NCBI RefSeq assembly: GCF_024220585.1 | Contig: NZ_JAMXKF010000001.1 | Coordinates: 868,001 to 932,000, forward strand | DNA from: Dyadobacter diqingensis | Lineage (GTDB): Bacteria; Bacteroidota; Bacteroidia; Cytophagales; Spirosomataceae | DNA: 64,000 bases | Direction: 5' to 3' | Shown here: positions 1 to 7,384 of the stretch, in pieces | Numbering within the stretch: the stretch's first letter is position 1 | How the letters are laid out: the number at the start of each line of letters is the position of its first letter | Notes under the pieces: model-generated | The model's input: only the letters and a program-made list of their open reading frames with translations | Database searches by the model: none | Told to the model about the DNA's origin: nothing | Translations under genes and position numbers: made by a program

Positions 1-702
1 GGAGGCCAGGTTTTACCGGTTGCCTGCGATGTCAGGAAAACCGAAGAAATTGAAAACGTCATCAGCAAAGCCATCGAAAAGTTTGGCAAAGTGGATGTGC
101 TGGTCAATAACTCAGCCGGCAATTTTATCAGCCCGACTGAACGATTGTCCTATAAGGCCGTCGATACGGTTGTTGATATCGTTTTGCGCGGCACTTATTA
201 TTTTACGCTCGCGCTTGGCAAGTATTGGATTGACAATAATATCAAGGGAACCGTTTTAAATATCTCCACCACCTATGCCTGGACAGGCTCTGGCTGGGTC
301 GTACCGTCAGCCATGGCGAAGGCGGGTGTACTGGCCATGACCAAATCACTGGCTTTCGAATGGGCAAACCACGGAATCAGGCTCAATGCCATTGCCCCGG
401 GTCCGTTTCCTACCAAGGGGGCCTGGGACCGCCTTTTCCCAAAAGAACTGGCCGAAAAATTTTCTTTCGAAAACCGCATCCCTTTACAACGCGTGGGTGA
501 TCATCAGGAGCTTGCCAACCTGGCAGCGTATCTGGTTTCTGACTTTTCGTCGTATATAACAGGTGAGGTTATAACCCTGGATGGCGGCGAAGTGTTGTCT
601 GCCGGTCAGTTCAATTTCCTGAAAGAGGTCAGCGAAGAACAGTGGGATGCCATTGAAAATCAAATAAAAAGTGCCAATCAGAGCAGCAAGAAATCAGAAT
701 AA
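1..702 (+). CDS. SDR-family 2,4-dienoyl-CoA reductase-like protein (5' truncated)
   Basis: The reading frame is open from base 1, so the window cuts off the N-terminus including the Gly-rich NAD(P) motif; 233 residues are visible. The SDR structural motif NNSAG is at visible residues 36-40. The usual YxxxK tyrosine position is Ser (SAMAK), but a Tyr lies exactly 15 residues before the Lys (visible residues 92 and 107, STTYAWTGSG...AKAG). That spacing is the known arrangement of mitochondrial 2,4-dienoyl-CoA reductase (DECR1 type), where Tyr and Lys bind the thioester. NAIAPGPFPTKGAWDRLFP also fits that family. The predicted role is NADPH-dependent reduction of 2,4-dienoyl-CoA in unsaturated fatty acid beta-oxidation. 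The family is well supported; the exact substrate is inferred. Confidence 0.85.
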   Translation, partial: GGQVLPVACDVRKTEEIENVISKAIEKFGKVDVLVNNSAGNFISPTERLSYKAVDTVVDIVLRGTYYFTLALGKYWIDNNIKGTVLNISTTYAWTGSGWVVPSAMAKAGVLAMTKSLAFEWANHGIRLNAIAPGPFPTKGAWDRLFPKELAEKFSFENRIPLQRVGDHQELANLAAYLVSDFSSYITGEVITLDGGEVLSAGQFNFLKEVSEEQWDAIENQIKSANQSSKKSE

Positions 703-726
703 TAATTTTCTTCCGTTTTTATTGGG

Positions 727-734
727 TAAATTTG
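727..734 (+). promoter_or_regulatory. putative -7 box (TAnnTTTG) upstream of GWxTD gene
   Basis: TAAATTTG matches the Bacteroidota -7 consensus TAnnTTTG and lies 41 bases before the ATG at 775. No convincing -33 TTTG is seen at the usual spacing, so the call is moderate. Confidence 0.4.
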
Positions 735-774
735 CTGCTTCGTTCGTTATTTGACAAATGAAGATCCCTGGTAT

Positions 775-2061
775 ATGAAAACAACCTTTAGAATTTACCT
801 TTCTCTGCTGTCAGTATTGTTCGTTGCAGGATGTTCGTCCTCCAATAAGACAATGAAAAAAATACCTGAGGCAGAAGTTCGCATGTCTAACCCTGAAACA
901 GTTTCTGCACCTGAGGAACTGTCACTTGTGGCTATTCAAAGCAAATATCTGGTTAAGGACACCACACAGACACGTGTATTCCTGTATGTGGATGCACTGA
1001 AAGGCAAAAATTCTATTTCGGTCAGTGATTTCACACGGCTTTATAACCTTAACTATGTCATTTACTCAGATTACGGAACACGTGAGCGCCTGGGTTACGG
1101 CAATGTAAAACTTGACACAACCAATGTTTCAAAACTGGGCGACAAAATTGTTATCGGTTTTGATATTAAAAGTCCAAATAAAGAAACGGGTGTTTTGTTG
1201 AGTGAAATCAGTCAGACCGGTACTTTGAAAAAAGTACTTAACGACTTAACGATCCGCTTCAAAAAACAATCGGCCAGCGAATTATACGGAATTTACACGG
1301 CGGCCAGCACAGAACCTATACAGCGTCACTATATCAATTCGGGCACTTCATTTACCGTCAAAAGACTGAATCAGCAGCCAGGTACCTTGCATGTATTTTA
1401 TTACGGGCACAGCTTTGATCCGGCTGGTTCACCAATGAATACTACGCCCAAAACGGTTTCAAAATCCTTGACAGTTGACAGTACTTTTACCATCAACACC
1501 AACGAATCAATTCAGTTTGCAAAGGAAGGTCTGTACAATATTTTTGCAGATACTACGCAGTCAGAAGGGTTAGGTTTACTCGTTGTTAATGAAAGATTCC
1601 CAAAACTTACCAAACCTGAATTACTGCTTGAACCGCTCGTTTATATGAGCACCAACGCAGAAATCAACGAAATTAAAAAAGCAGAAGAGTTTAAAAAGGC
1701 CCTGGATAAATACTGGCTTACACTGATGAATGGCAATGCGCCCTTGGCGCAGCAGTCCATAAGATCTTTTTATAGCCGTGTTGAAGAAGCCAATCAATTG
1801 TTTACCAGCTATAAAGAAGGCTGGAAAACAGATAAAGGAATGATCTTTATAGTTCTTGGCCCACCGGATAAAGTGCAGCGCAGCAAAGACCGGGAGGTTT
1901 GGACTTATGATCAACGTGCAAACGCACAGAATGTTAATTTTACTTTTAATCGCAGAACAAATCAATTTGTAGATGACCATTATGAGCTCGTTCGCTATGC
2001 CGAATATCAGCCAATTTGGTACCCTATTGTAGAAGCATGGAGAAACGGAACTATACGCTAA
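775..2061 (+). CDS. GWxTD domain-containing lipoprotein
   Basis: This is a 428-residue protein with an N-terminal lipoprotein signal peptide: basic MKTTFR, a hydrophobic stretch and the lipobox VAGC at about residues 16-19. I chose ATG 775 over an in-frame TTG at 751 because it places the signal peptide correctly. The namesake GWxTD motif (GWKTD) is at residues 349-353 and is followed by GMIFIVLGPPD and EVWTYD, typical of this Bacteroidota family. The N-terminal two thirds look beta-rich. The function of the family is not known. The 3' end overlaps the start of rlmB by 25 bases, suggesting translational coupling. Confidence 0.85.
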   Translation: MKTTFRIYLSLLSVLFVAGCSSSNKTMKKIPEAEVRMSNPETVSAPEELSLVAIQSKYLVKDTTQTRVFLYVDALKGKNSISVSDFTRLYNLNYVIYSDYGTRERLGYGNVKLDTTNVSKLGDKIVIGFDIKSPNKETGVLLSEISQTGTLKKVLNDLTIRFKKQSASELYGIYTAASTEPIQRHYINSGTSFTVKRLNQQPGTLHVFYYGHSFDPAGSPMNTTPKTVSKSLTVDSTFTINTNESIQFAKEGLYNIFADTTQSEGLGLLVVNERFPKLTKPELLLEPLVYMSTNAEINEIKKAEEFKKALDKYWLTLMNGNAPLAQQSIRSFYSRVEEANQLFTSYKEGWKTDKGMIFIVLGPPDKVQRSKDREVWTYDQRANAQNVNFTFNRRTNQFVDDHYELVRYAEYQPIWYPIVEAWRNGTIR

Positions 2062-2819
2062 GAAAGCCCGCCCCTCGTCCGTCACAAGCCGACATGGTTT
2101 TTGGTACACAATCTGTACTGGAAACTTTGCGTTCAGGCAAAGAGATCGAACGTTTATTTATTCAGAGAGAGTTAGGTCTTAATGAAATTGAAAAAACAGC
2201 TAAGGAGCTTGGAATTCCTTATCAGCGTGTTCCGATAGAGAAACTAAACAGAGTTACCAGAAAAAATCACCAGGGTGTTATCGCCTTCGTATCCCCTATT
2301 CAGTATATGCCTTTGCATAACGTACTGACGCAGGTTTATGAAGATGGAAAGACACCGTTGTTATTGTTACTGGATCGTGTAACGGATGTCCGTAACTTCG
2401 GAGCCATCGCACGTACAGCAGAATGTGCCGGCGTTCAGGCGTTAATCGTGCCTACCAAAGGCGGAGCGCAGATCAATGCAGACGCGATGAAAACGTCATC
2501 AGGTGCATTGAACTTTCTTCCGGTTTGCCGCGAACCTAATTTATACGAAACATTATTGTACCTGCGTAACAGTGGCTTGCAGATCGTTGCCTGTACTGAA
2601 AAAACAGACAAATCACTTTACGATATCGACTTTTCAATCCCTACGGTAATCATCATGGGGTCGGAAGAAGATGGTATTTCAAAAGAATTTATCCAGCTGG
2701 CAGATAGCGGAGCGAGAATTCCGTTAAACGGACAAGTTGAATCGCTTAACGTGTCAGTGGCAAGCTCGGTTGTATTGTATGAAGCAGTAAGACAAAGAGT
2801 TGTAGCGAAAGTTTCGTAA
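2037..2819 (+). CDS. rlmB: 23S rRNA (guanosine-2'-O-)-methyltransferase RlmB (SpoU/TrmH family)
   Basis: This 260-residue SPOUT methyltransferase has an N-terminal substrate-binding domain (VFGTQSVLETLRSG, about residues 20-33) and a C-terminal SpoU fold. Motif 1 is DRVTDVRNFGAIARTAE with the RNFGA signature, motif 2 is IIMGSEEDGIS and motif 3 is PLNGQVESLNVSVASSVVLY. In RlmB these form the trefoil-knot SAM pocket that methylates the ribose of G2251 in the peptidyltransferase loop. The ATG at 2037 gives MEKRNYTLRK; an upstream in-frame TTG at 2016 lies deeper inside the GWxTD gene. The specific target nucleotide is inferred from family resemblance. Confidence 0.88.
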   Translation: MEKRNYTLRKPAPRPSQADMVFGTQSVLETLRSGKEIERLFIQRELGLNEIEKTAKELGIPYQRVPIEKLNRVTRKNHQGVIAFVSPIQYMPLHNVLTQVYEDGKTPLLLLLDRVTDVRNFGAIARTAECAGVQALIVPTKGGAQINADAMKTSSGALNFLPVCREPNLYETLLYLRNSGLQIVACTEKTDKSLYDIDFSIPTVIIMGSEEDGISKEFIQLADSGARIPLNGQVESLNVSVASSVVLYEAVRQRVVAKVS

Positions 2820-2856
2820 GATTTTATTCCTTTTGAGATATTGGACGAAGACAAAA

Positions 2857-2889
2857 AAAGAAGTCAAGTTTTGAAAACTTGACTTCTTT
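2857..2889. terminator. bidirectional hairpin terminator between rlmB and mnmA
   Basis: Two 16-base arms (2857-2872 and 2874-2889) form a perfect palindrome around a single central G, starting with AAAGAAGTCAAG and ending with CTTGACTTCTTT. It lies between two convergent genes, 37 bases after the rlmB stop and 25 bases beyond the mnmA stop, and has A/T runs on both sides, so it can serve both. Confidence 0.85.
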
Positions 2890-2914
2890 CACGTTATAGC
2901 AATTTAGTATCGTT

Positions 2915-4033
2915 TCAAAACAATTCCTTATCCTGACGGAAATTCTTCGTAATCCAGCCGCCGCCAACGACGTCATCTCCTTCATAAAAAACAGCTGCCT
3001 GTCCGGGAGCAATGCCATTCACACCATCGTGGAAATTAACTTTGATCTTGCCCGGCTCATCCGGAAGTAACAATGCTGGCGTACCCTCATGTTTGTAACG
3101 CACTTTCGTTACCGTTTCCAAAGGTTTGGTAATACCGTCATATTTCTGCCAGTTTAATTTACCAACATACATTCCGTCGCGAAAAAGATCAGGCAAATCT
3201 CCTAAAACCACTTCATTGGTATCCTTCCGCACTTCCGTTACGAAAACCGGTCTTCCAAGCGCTATGCCTAAACCTTTGCGCTGGCCTACGGTATAAAACG
3301 GATAACCTTCATGTTTTCCAACCACAGTTCCGTCTTCATACACGAAATTTCCACCAGCCACTTCCGCTTCCAATCCGGGAATACGACGTTTCAAAAATCC
3401 ACGGTAATCATTATCCGGTACAAAACAGATCTCATAACTTTCGGCCTTATTCACCAAATCGATGAAACCACGTTCGCGGGCCATTTCACGGATTTCCGTT
3501 TTATGTAAATATCCCAGCGGAAGTTTCGTGCGGCTAAGACTTTCCTGCGAAACGCCCCAAAGCACATAACTTTGATCTTTCCAGCTGTCAATACCTTTCG
3601 AAACATAGTGACGACCATCATTAAACTGCATATTGGCATAATGGCCGGTAGCAATAAACTCGCAATCCAGACGATCCGCACGTTTTAAAAGTGCATCCCA
3701 TTTGATATGCGTATTACACAAAACACAAGGGTTGGGTGTACGTCCTTCAAGATATTCTCCCGTAAAATGGTCGATTACGTAATCGCCGAATTCCGTACGG
3801 ATATCTAATATATAATGTGGAAATCCAAGTTCAACAGCAATACTTCTTGCATCATTGATCGAATCGAGGGAACAGCAGCCTGTTTCTTTTTTGGTACCGC
3901 CACTGCTGGCGTAATCCCAGGTTTTCATGGTCATACCAATGACCTCATAACCTTGTTCATGTAACATAACAGCGGCCAGAGAGCTGTCGATGCCGCCACT
4001 CATGGCGACTAAAATTCGTCCGTGTTTACTCAT
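2915..4033 (-). CDS. mnmA: tRNA-specific 2-thiouridylase MnmA
   Basis: MnmA (372 residues) makes the 2-thio group of s2U34 in tRNA-Lys, -Glu and -Gln, using ATP to adenylate U34 and a persulfide to deliver sulfur. The PP-loop SGGIDSS is at residues 12-18, the family stretch KTWDYASSGG at 37-46 and ATGHYA at 128-133. The two catalytic cysteines fit C103 (NPCVLCN) and C203 (SYEICFVPD). The C-terminal OB-like barrel contains GQRKGLG. Length is normal. It stands alone and ends at a shared terminator. Confidence 0.95.
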   Translation of the reverse strand: MSKHGRILVAMSGGIDSSLAAVMLHEQGYEVIGMTMKTWDYASSGGTKKETGCCSLDSINDARSIAVELGFPHYILDIRTEFGDYVIDHFTGEYLEGRTPNPCVLCNTHIKWDALLKRADRLDCEFIATGHYANMQFNDGRHYVSKGIDSWKDQSYVLWGVSQESLSRTKLPLGYLHKTEIREMARERGFIDLVNKAESYEICFVPDNDYRGFLKRRIPGLEAEVAGGNFVYEDGTVVGKHEGYPFYTVGQRKGLGIALGRPVFVTEVRKDTNEVVLGDLPDLFRDGMYVGKLNWQKYDGITKPLETVTKVRYKHEGTPALLLPDEPGKIKVNFHDGVNGIAPGQAAVFYEGDDVVGGGWITKNFRQDKELF

Positions 4034-4117
4034 TGCGGGAATCTGCGAAGGTTGAACGCCTTCCGATTTTGATTAGTTTGAAAAATGCAAACAGAGAAAA
4101 TTATCTGATTGGTTCCG

Positions 4118-4125
4118 CAAAGATA
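4118..4125 (-). promoter_or_regulatory. putative mnmA -7 box
   Basis: On the minus strand the bases read TATCTTTG, matching TAnnTTTG, 85 bases before the mnmA ATG. A clear -33 element is not seen. Confidence 0.35.
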
Positions 4126-4128
4126 GGG

Positions 4129-4287
4129 AATTAATGGTTAAGGGTTAATTATTAATGGTTAATGCGCGTTCGCTTGTCTTCTTACAAACCCAAACTGATA
4201 GAACAATCGGGAGTCTGAGTTCTAAGAATACAAACTTTGGTATGCCGATAAATTCTGATGTGGCCTTCATTAACCCTTAACCATTAA
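4129..4287. repeat. AT-rich TTAATGGTTAAGGGTTAAT-type extragenic repeats
   Basis: Copies of TTAATGGTTAAGGGTTAAT near 4131-4150 and TTAATGGTTAAT near 4153-4164 are matched by an inverted copy, CATTAACCCTTAACCATTAA, near 4268-4287. The inverted copy abuts the 3' end of the gene that starts at 5333. Related motifs recur near 23150 and 23800-23883. Apart from these and the mnmA promoter region, the 4034-4289 gap holds no gene I can support. Confidence 0.5.
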
Positions 4288-4289
4288 AC

Positions 4290-5333
4290 TCAAAGCCTCA
4301 CCTGTCGAATCACATTTTTCACGTTCAGCTCGATGATATCTGTCATTGTCAGGCATTTATAATAGTCGGGATTATTATAATACTGGGCCAGGCCTGCACG
4401 CAGTTCAAGAATTTTTTCCGACGTCGATATTTTATCTTTTTTGGAAACATCTCTTAAAGCCGCCAGCCGGTGCCGCTCGCTTCGTACCTGATGCACAATG
4501 GAAGATTGTTCTTCCTGCTGATATTGCAGCACGGTTTTATCGGTCAAATGTTCCATCGCCAATTGTACATAGGGCAGATTCTCCTTGAAAAACTGAGGTT
4601 GATACACCTTTATATTTCCTTCATAAAACTGCTGATCAAAATCGATGGCACGCAGCCTGAACTGAAAATCGTCAAAATCCGGGGTGATCTGCATGACGAA
4701 ATTATACGCCCGCATATCCCCAAGCAACGTAATCATGCAACGCTCATTAAACTTGACAAACTCTTTGGCAATACGTTTAGGGTTATAATCCGTATGATCC
4801 AGACGGGTTTTCGAAAAAACATCACCGGGGATTCCCGCAATATGTTCTTCAATTAAGGAATTGCCGTCGACAAGATAATTAACCTGATTCGGAGAGAATA
4901 TTTCTTCCAGTTCCAGACCGTAAATCCGAGAAGCATCTGCTCGTTTCACATAAAAATAATCATAAATGTCATTCAGCCGGTTTACGATCTTGATGCGGAA
5001 CGGATTGGAATTACCAAAGGTGCAATACTCGATTTTATCAATGTATTTATGCTCCACAATCCTGAGATTCCCGGAAGCCTTCAACATCGCATAGGCCTTT
5101 TTTAAGCCATTATGCAGCCTTTCAATATCATATGGAGGATATAACGGGCTTTCCCAAAGGGTGTCTTTTCCGTTTTTGTCGATAACCGGGAACGACTCGT
5201 AAAAGTTAAGCAAATCATTATAACCAACCGGCAAACGCGCCTCCCGTTGATAAGAACGAAGATATTTCCTCAACTCAACACTAACCGGATAAATCGGCTT
5301 CTTTCGTGAAATCTTAACATCGCTTTTCTCCAT
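4290..5333 (-). CDS. orphan protein with protein-kinase/aminoglycoside-phosphotransferase-like core
   Basis: I do not recognise a named family for this 347-residue soluble protein. The order of its motifs resembles the protein-kinase/APH fold: a beta-strand Lys (YFYVKRAD, K130), a helix with several Glu (ELEEI, 141-145), a hinge-like EEHIAGIPG (162-170), a catalytic-loop-like LLGDMRAYNF (D206, N211) and AIDFDQQ (D231, D233), matching the HGDxxxxN and DFD motifs of APH enzymes. A His usually found before GD is Leu here. This is inference from motif spacing only. The substrate is unknown. It is monocistronic, and its stop lies next to an AT-rich repeat. Confidence 0.5.
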   Translation of the reverse strand: MEKSDVKISRKKPIYPVSVELRKYLRSYQREARLPVGYNDLLNFYESFPVIDKNGKDTLWESPLYPPYDIERLHNGLKKAYAMLKASGNLRIVEHKYIDKIEYCTFGNSNPFRIKIVNRLNDIYDYFYVKRADASRIYGLELEEIFSPNQVNYLVDGNSLIEEHIAGIPGDVFSKTRLDHTDYNPKRIAKEFVKFNERCMITLLGDMRAYNFVMQITPDFDDFQFRLRAIDFDQQFYEGNIKVYQPQFFKENLPYVQLAMEHLTDKTVLQYQQEEQSSIVHQVRSERHRLAALRDVSKKDKISTSEKILELRAGLAQYYNNPDYYKCLTMTDIIELNVKNVIRQVRL

Positions 5334-5548
5334 ATATGCAATTTACAAAATATCACAGGCATTTTGGCAAACCTCAATTCACCGATCCATTTGAGCCGCA
5401 ATATAAAATCTCTCAGTCTTTTGCCCGATCCGGCTTCACAAAACCTTCATCTGATTATCTTTTTTTAAGTTTTGTATACTGTTAACTTTATATTATCTGT
5501 TGACAAGAAAAGATTAACCCAGTTTCACTCCGATAACGATAAGCAAAC

Positions 5549-6151
5549 ATGAAAAATGAACTGTATGGACTTGTTGTTTGTGGCGGGCAAAGCACACGAA
5601 TGGGAAGCGACAAAAGTTTGATTGATTATCATGGAAAACCGCAGCGCTACTATGTTTATGAAATGCTGGAATGGATTTGTGATAAAGTTTTTATTTCCTG
5701 CAATCGCACGCAGACGGAAGGCGTCACCAAACCCTATGAAATCCTGGCAGACTTGCCCGCCTATGACAACATCGGGCCTATGGCAGCATTGCTGACCGCC
5801 TTTAAAACATTTCCGGATCACGATTTTCTGGTCGTGGGCTGTGATTACCCCTATATCAGTAACAAAGATTTAAAAGAATTTCTCAAATCCCTGGATAGTA
5901 AAACAGTGGCTTCTGCCTTTTATCAGAAAGAAAACGCAATATATGAACCCCTGCTCGCCTGGTATTCCCGAAAATCCGGTGCCGAATTGGTGACTATGTT
6001 TAATAAACAGCAATATTCGCTGCAACATTTTTTAAGAGAACACAACGCGGGGAAATACGATCCGCCAAGGCCAAAAAATATCGTCAGTGTGGATACGCCG
6101 GAGGAATATCAAACCGCAAAAGAGCAAATAACCCGAAAAAGTCAGTTTTAG
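5549..6151 (+). CDS. mobA: molybdenum cofactor guanylyltransferase (MobA-like NTP transferase)
   Basis: This 200-residue nucleotidyltransferase has the N-terminal loop GGQSTRMGSDKSL (12-24), which binds the GTP phosphates, a conserved PAYDNIGPMAALLTAF region (about 71-86) and VVGCDYPYI (about 95-103) with the metal-binding Asp. In the family, MobA transfers GMP onto Mo-molybdopterin to give the bis-MGD precursor used by DMSO-reductase-type enzymes. It is the first gene of a four-gene plus-strand run ending in such an enzyme, with 10 bases to fdhD, which supports the assignment over other NTP transferases. Confidence 0.85.
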   Translation: MKNELYGLVVCGGQSTRMGSDKSLIDYHGKPQRYYVYEMLEWICDKVFISCNRTQTEGVTKPYEILADLPAYDNIGPMAALLTAFKTFPDHDFLVVGCDYPYISNKDLKEFLKSLDSKTVASAFYQKENAIYEPLLAWYSRKSGAELVTMFNKQQYSLQHFLREHNAGKYDPPRPKNIVSVDTPEEYQTAKEQITRKSQF

Positions 6152-6161
6152 AATACAGTAC

Positions 6162-6992
6162 ATGCAAAATAATCCGGTCAAATACATCACAGTCAAACGA
6201 GTCAGTGCCGGCAACGTTGTCGATTCCGACGATCAGCTCGCAGTAGAAGAGCCGCTGGAAATCAAGGTAAAATACCATCATGAAGGCATTCAGATTATCA
6301 AAAGCATTTCAGTAACCATGCGGACGCCGGGAAACGATGCAGAACTTGCTGCCGGATTTCTGTTCACAGAAGGTATCTTCAAAAATCCTGGTCAGATTAT
6401 TGACATTCAAACGGATTTATTTGATGAAAATAAAGTAACGGCAACCTTCGCGAAAGATGAAATTCCTCAGCTGCAAAGTGTTGAAAGAAATTTTTATACC
6501 ACGTCCAGCTGCGGCGTTTGCGGCAAAGCGAGTATAGACGCCATCAAAACAGTTTCAGCGTATCGTGACGAGGAGGATAACATTCAGATTCCGGCCGGTT
6601 TATTTTACAGTTTACAAAATGCTTTAAAGGAAAGGCAGGAAGTTTTTCAGAATACGGGCGGCCTGCATGCCTCCGCATTGTTCGACCAGCAGGGAAATTT
6701 TCTGTTGTTACGTGAGGACGTGGGGCGGCATAATGCCCTGGATAAGGTAATTGGTACATCATTTTTAAACCAAAACTTACCTTTAAGAAACTCGATCCTT
6801 TTGCTCAGCGGCCGGGCAAGTTTTGAGCTGATTCAGAAAGCAAGTATGGCCGGAATCAAGATCGTTGCAGCCATTGGCGCACCATCGAGTCTGGCATTAC
6901 AGCTTGCAGAAGATTTTGGTATCACCTTAATCGGTTTTTTGGGAAACGAAAAATTTAACATTTACACTGGCAGTCAGCGAATCATCGTCTGA
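6162..6992 (+). CDS. fdhD: formate dehydrogenase accessory sulfurtransferase FdhD
   Basis: FdhD (276 residues) passes sulfur from a cysteine desulfurase to the Mo-bis-MGD cofactor before insertion into formate-dehydrogenase-type enzymes. The conserved CxxC is at C117/C120 (SSCGVCGK). Other family signatures are ELAAGFLFTEGI (61-72), GGLHASALFD, REDVGRHNALDKVIG and LSGRASFELIQKA. Length is typical. It follows mobA by 10 bases and is followed after 21 bases by a small conserved gene and then the oxidoreductase, which is presumably its client. Confidence 0.95.
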   Translation: MQNNPVKYITVKRVSAGNVVDSDDQLAVEEPLEIKVKYHHEGIQIIKSISVTMRTPGNDAELAAGFLFTEGIFKNPGQIIDIQTDLFDENKVTATFAKDEIPQLQSVERNFYTTSSCGVCGKASIDAIKTVSAYRDEEDNIQIPAGLFYSLQNALKERQEVFQNTGGLHASALFDQQGNFLLLREDVGRHNALDKVIGTSFLNQNLPLRNSILLLSGRASFELIQKASMAGIKIVAAIGAPSSLALQLAEDFGITLIGFLGNEKFNIYTGSQRIIV

Positions 6993-7013
6993 CCTGTCTC
7001 TTGAATAAATCGC

Positions 7014-7382
7014 ATGAAAATACGCATTCAGGGTAATTCGATCCGGATAAGGTTGTCAAAACCGGAAGTGGACAAACTTGCCAACGAAGGAGTTGTGGAA
7101 GAAAAAACTTCTTTCGGCACTACCTCCTTTGGTTACCGCCTCAAAAAAAGTGAAACGATAACGTCCTTATCGGCCTCCTATGAAAATGACAGGATTACGA
7201 TGGAGGTACCGGCATCCTTGCTGCTAGAATGGCCCACAAATAATGTTGTGGGATTCGACGAAAATGTGCAGATCAGTGAAACTGAGACGTTATATCTGTT
7301 ACTGGAAAAGGATTTCAAATGTTTGGATAATACGACTGAGGATCAGTCTGATAATTTTGATAACCCGAACAAAACCTGTTAG
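7014..7382 (+). CDS. small conserved protein in molybdoenzyme operon
   Basis: This 122-residue acidic soluble protein begins MKIRIQGNSIRIRLSKPEV and continues with alternating hydrophobic residues suggesting beta strands; there is no signal peptide or membrane segment. I recall similar small proteins beside fdhD and YdeP-type oxidoreductase genes in Bacteroidota (possibly a DUF7009-type family), but that naming is from memory. It ends 2 bases before the next ATG, so it is almost certainly co-translated with the oxidoreductase. A role in cofactor insertion or enzyme maturation is a guess from position only. Confidence 0.6.
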   Translation: MKIRIQGNSIRIRLSKPEVDKLANEGVVEEKTSFGTTSFGYRLKKSETITSLSASYENDRITMEVPASLLLEWPTNNVVGFDENVQISETETLYLLLEKDFKCLDNTTEDQSDNFDNPNKTC

Positions 7383-7384
7383 TT

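Noticed and set aside
1621..2109. A 162-codon open frame on the minus strand
   Set aside because: It lies wholly opposite the GWxTD and rlmB genes, has no recognisable domain, and its composition is that of an antisense shadow.
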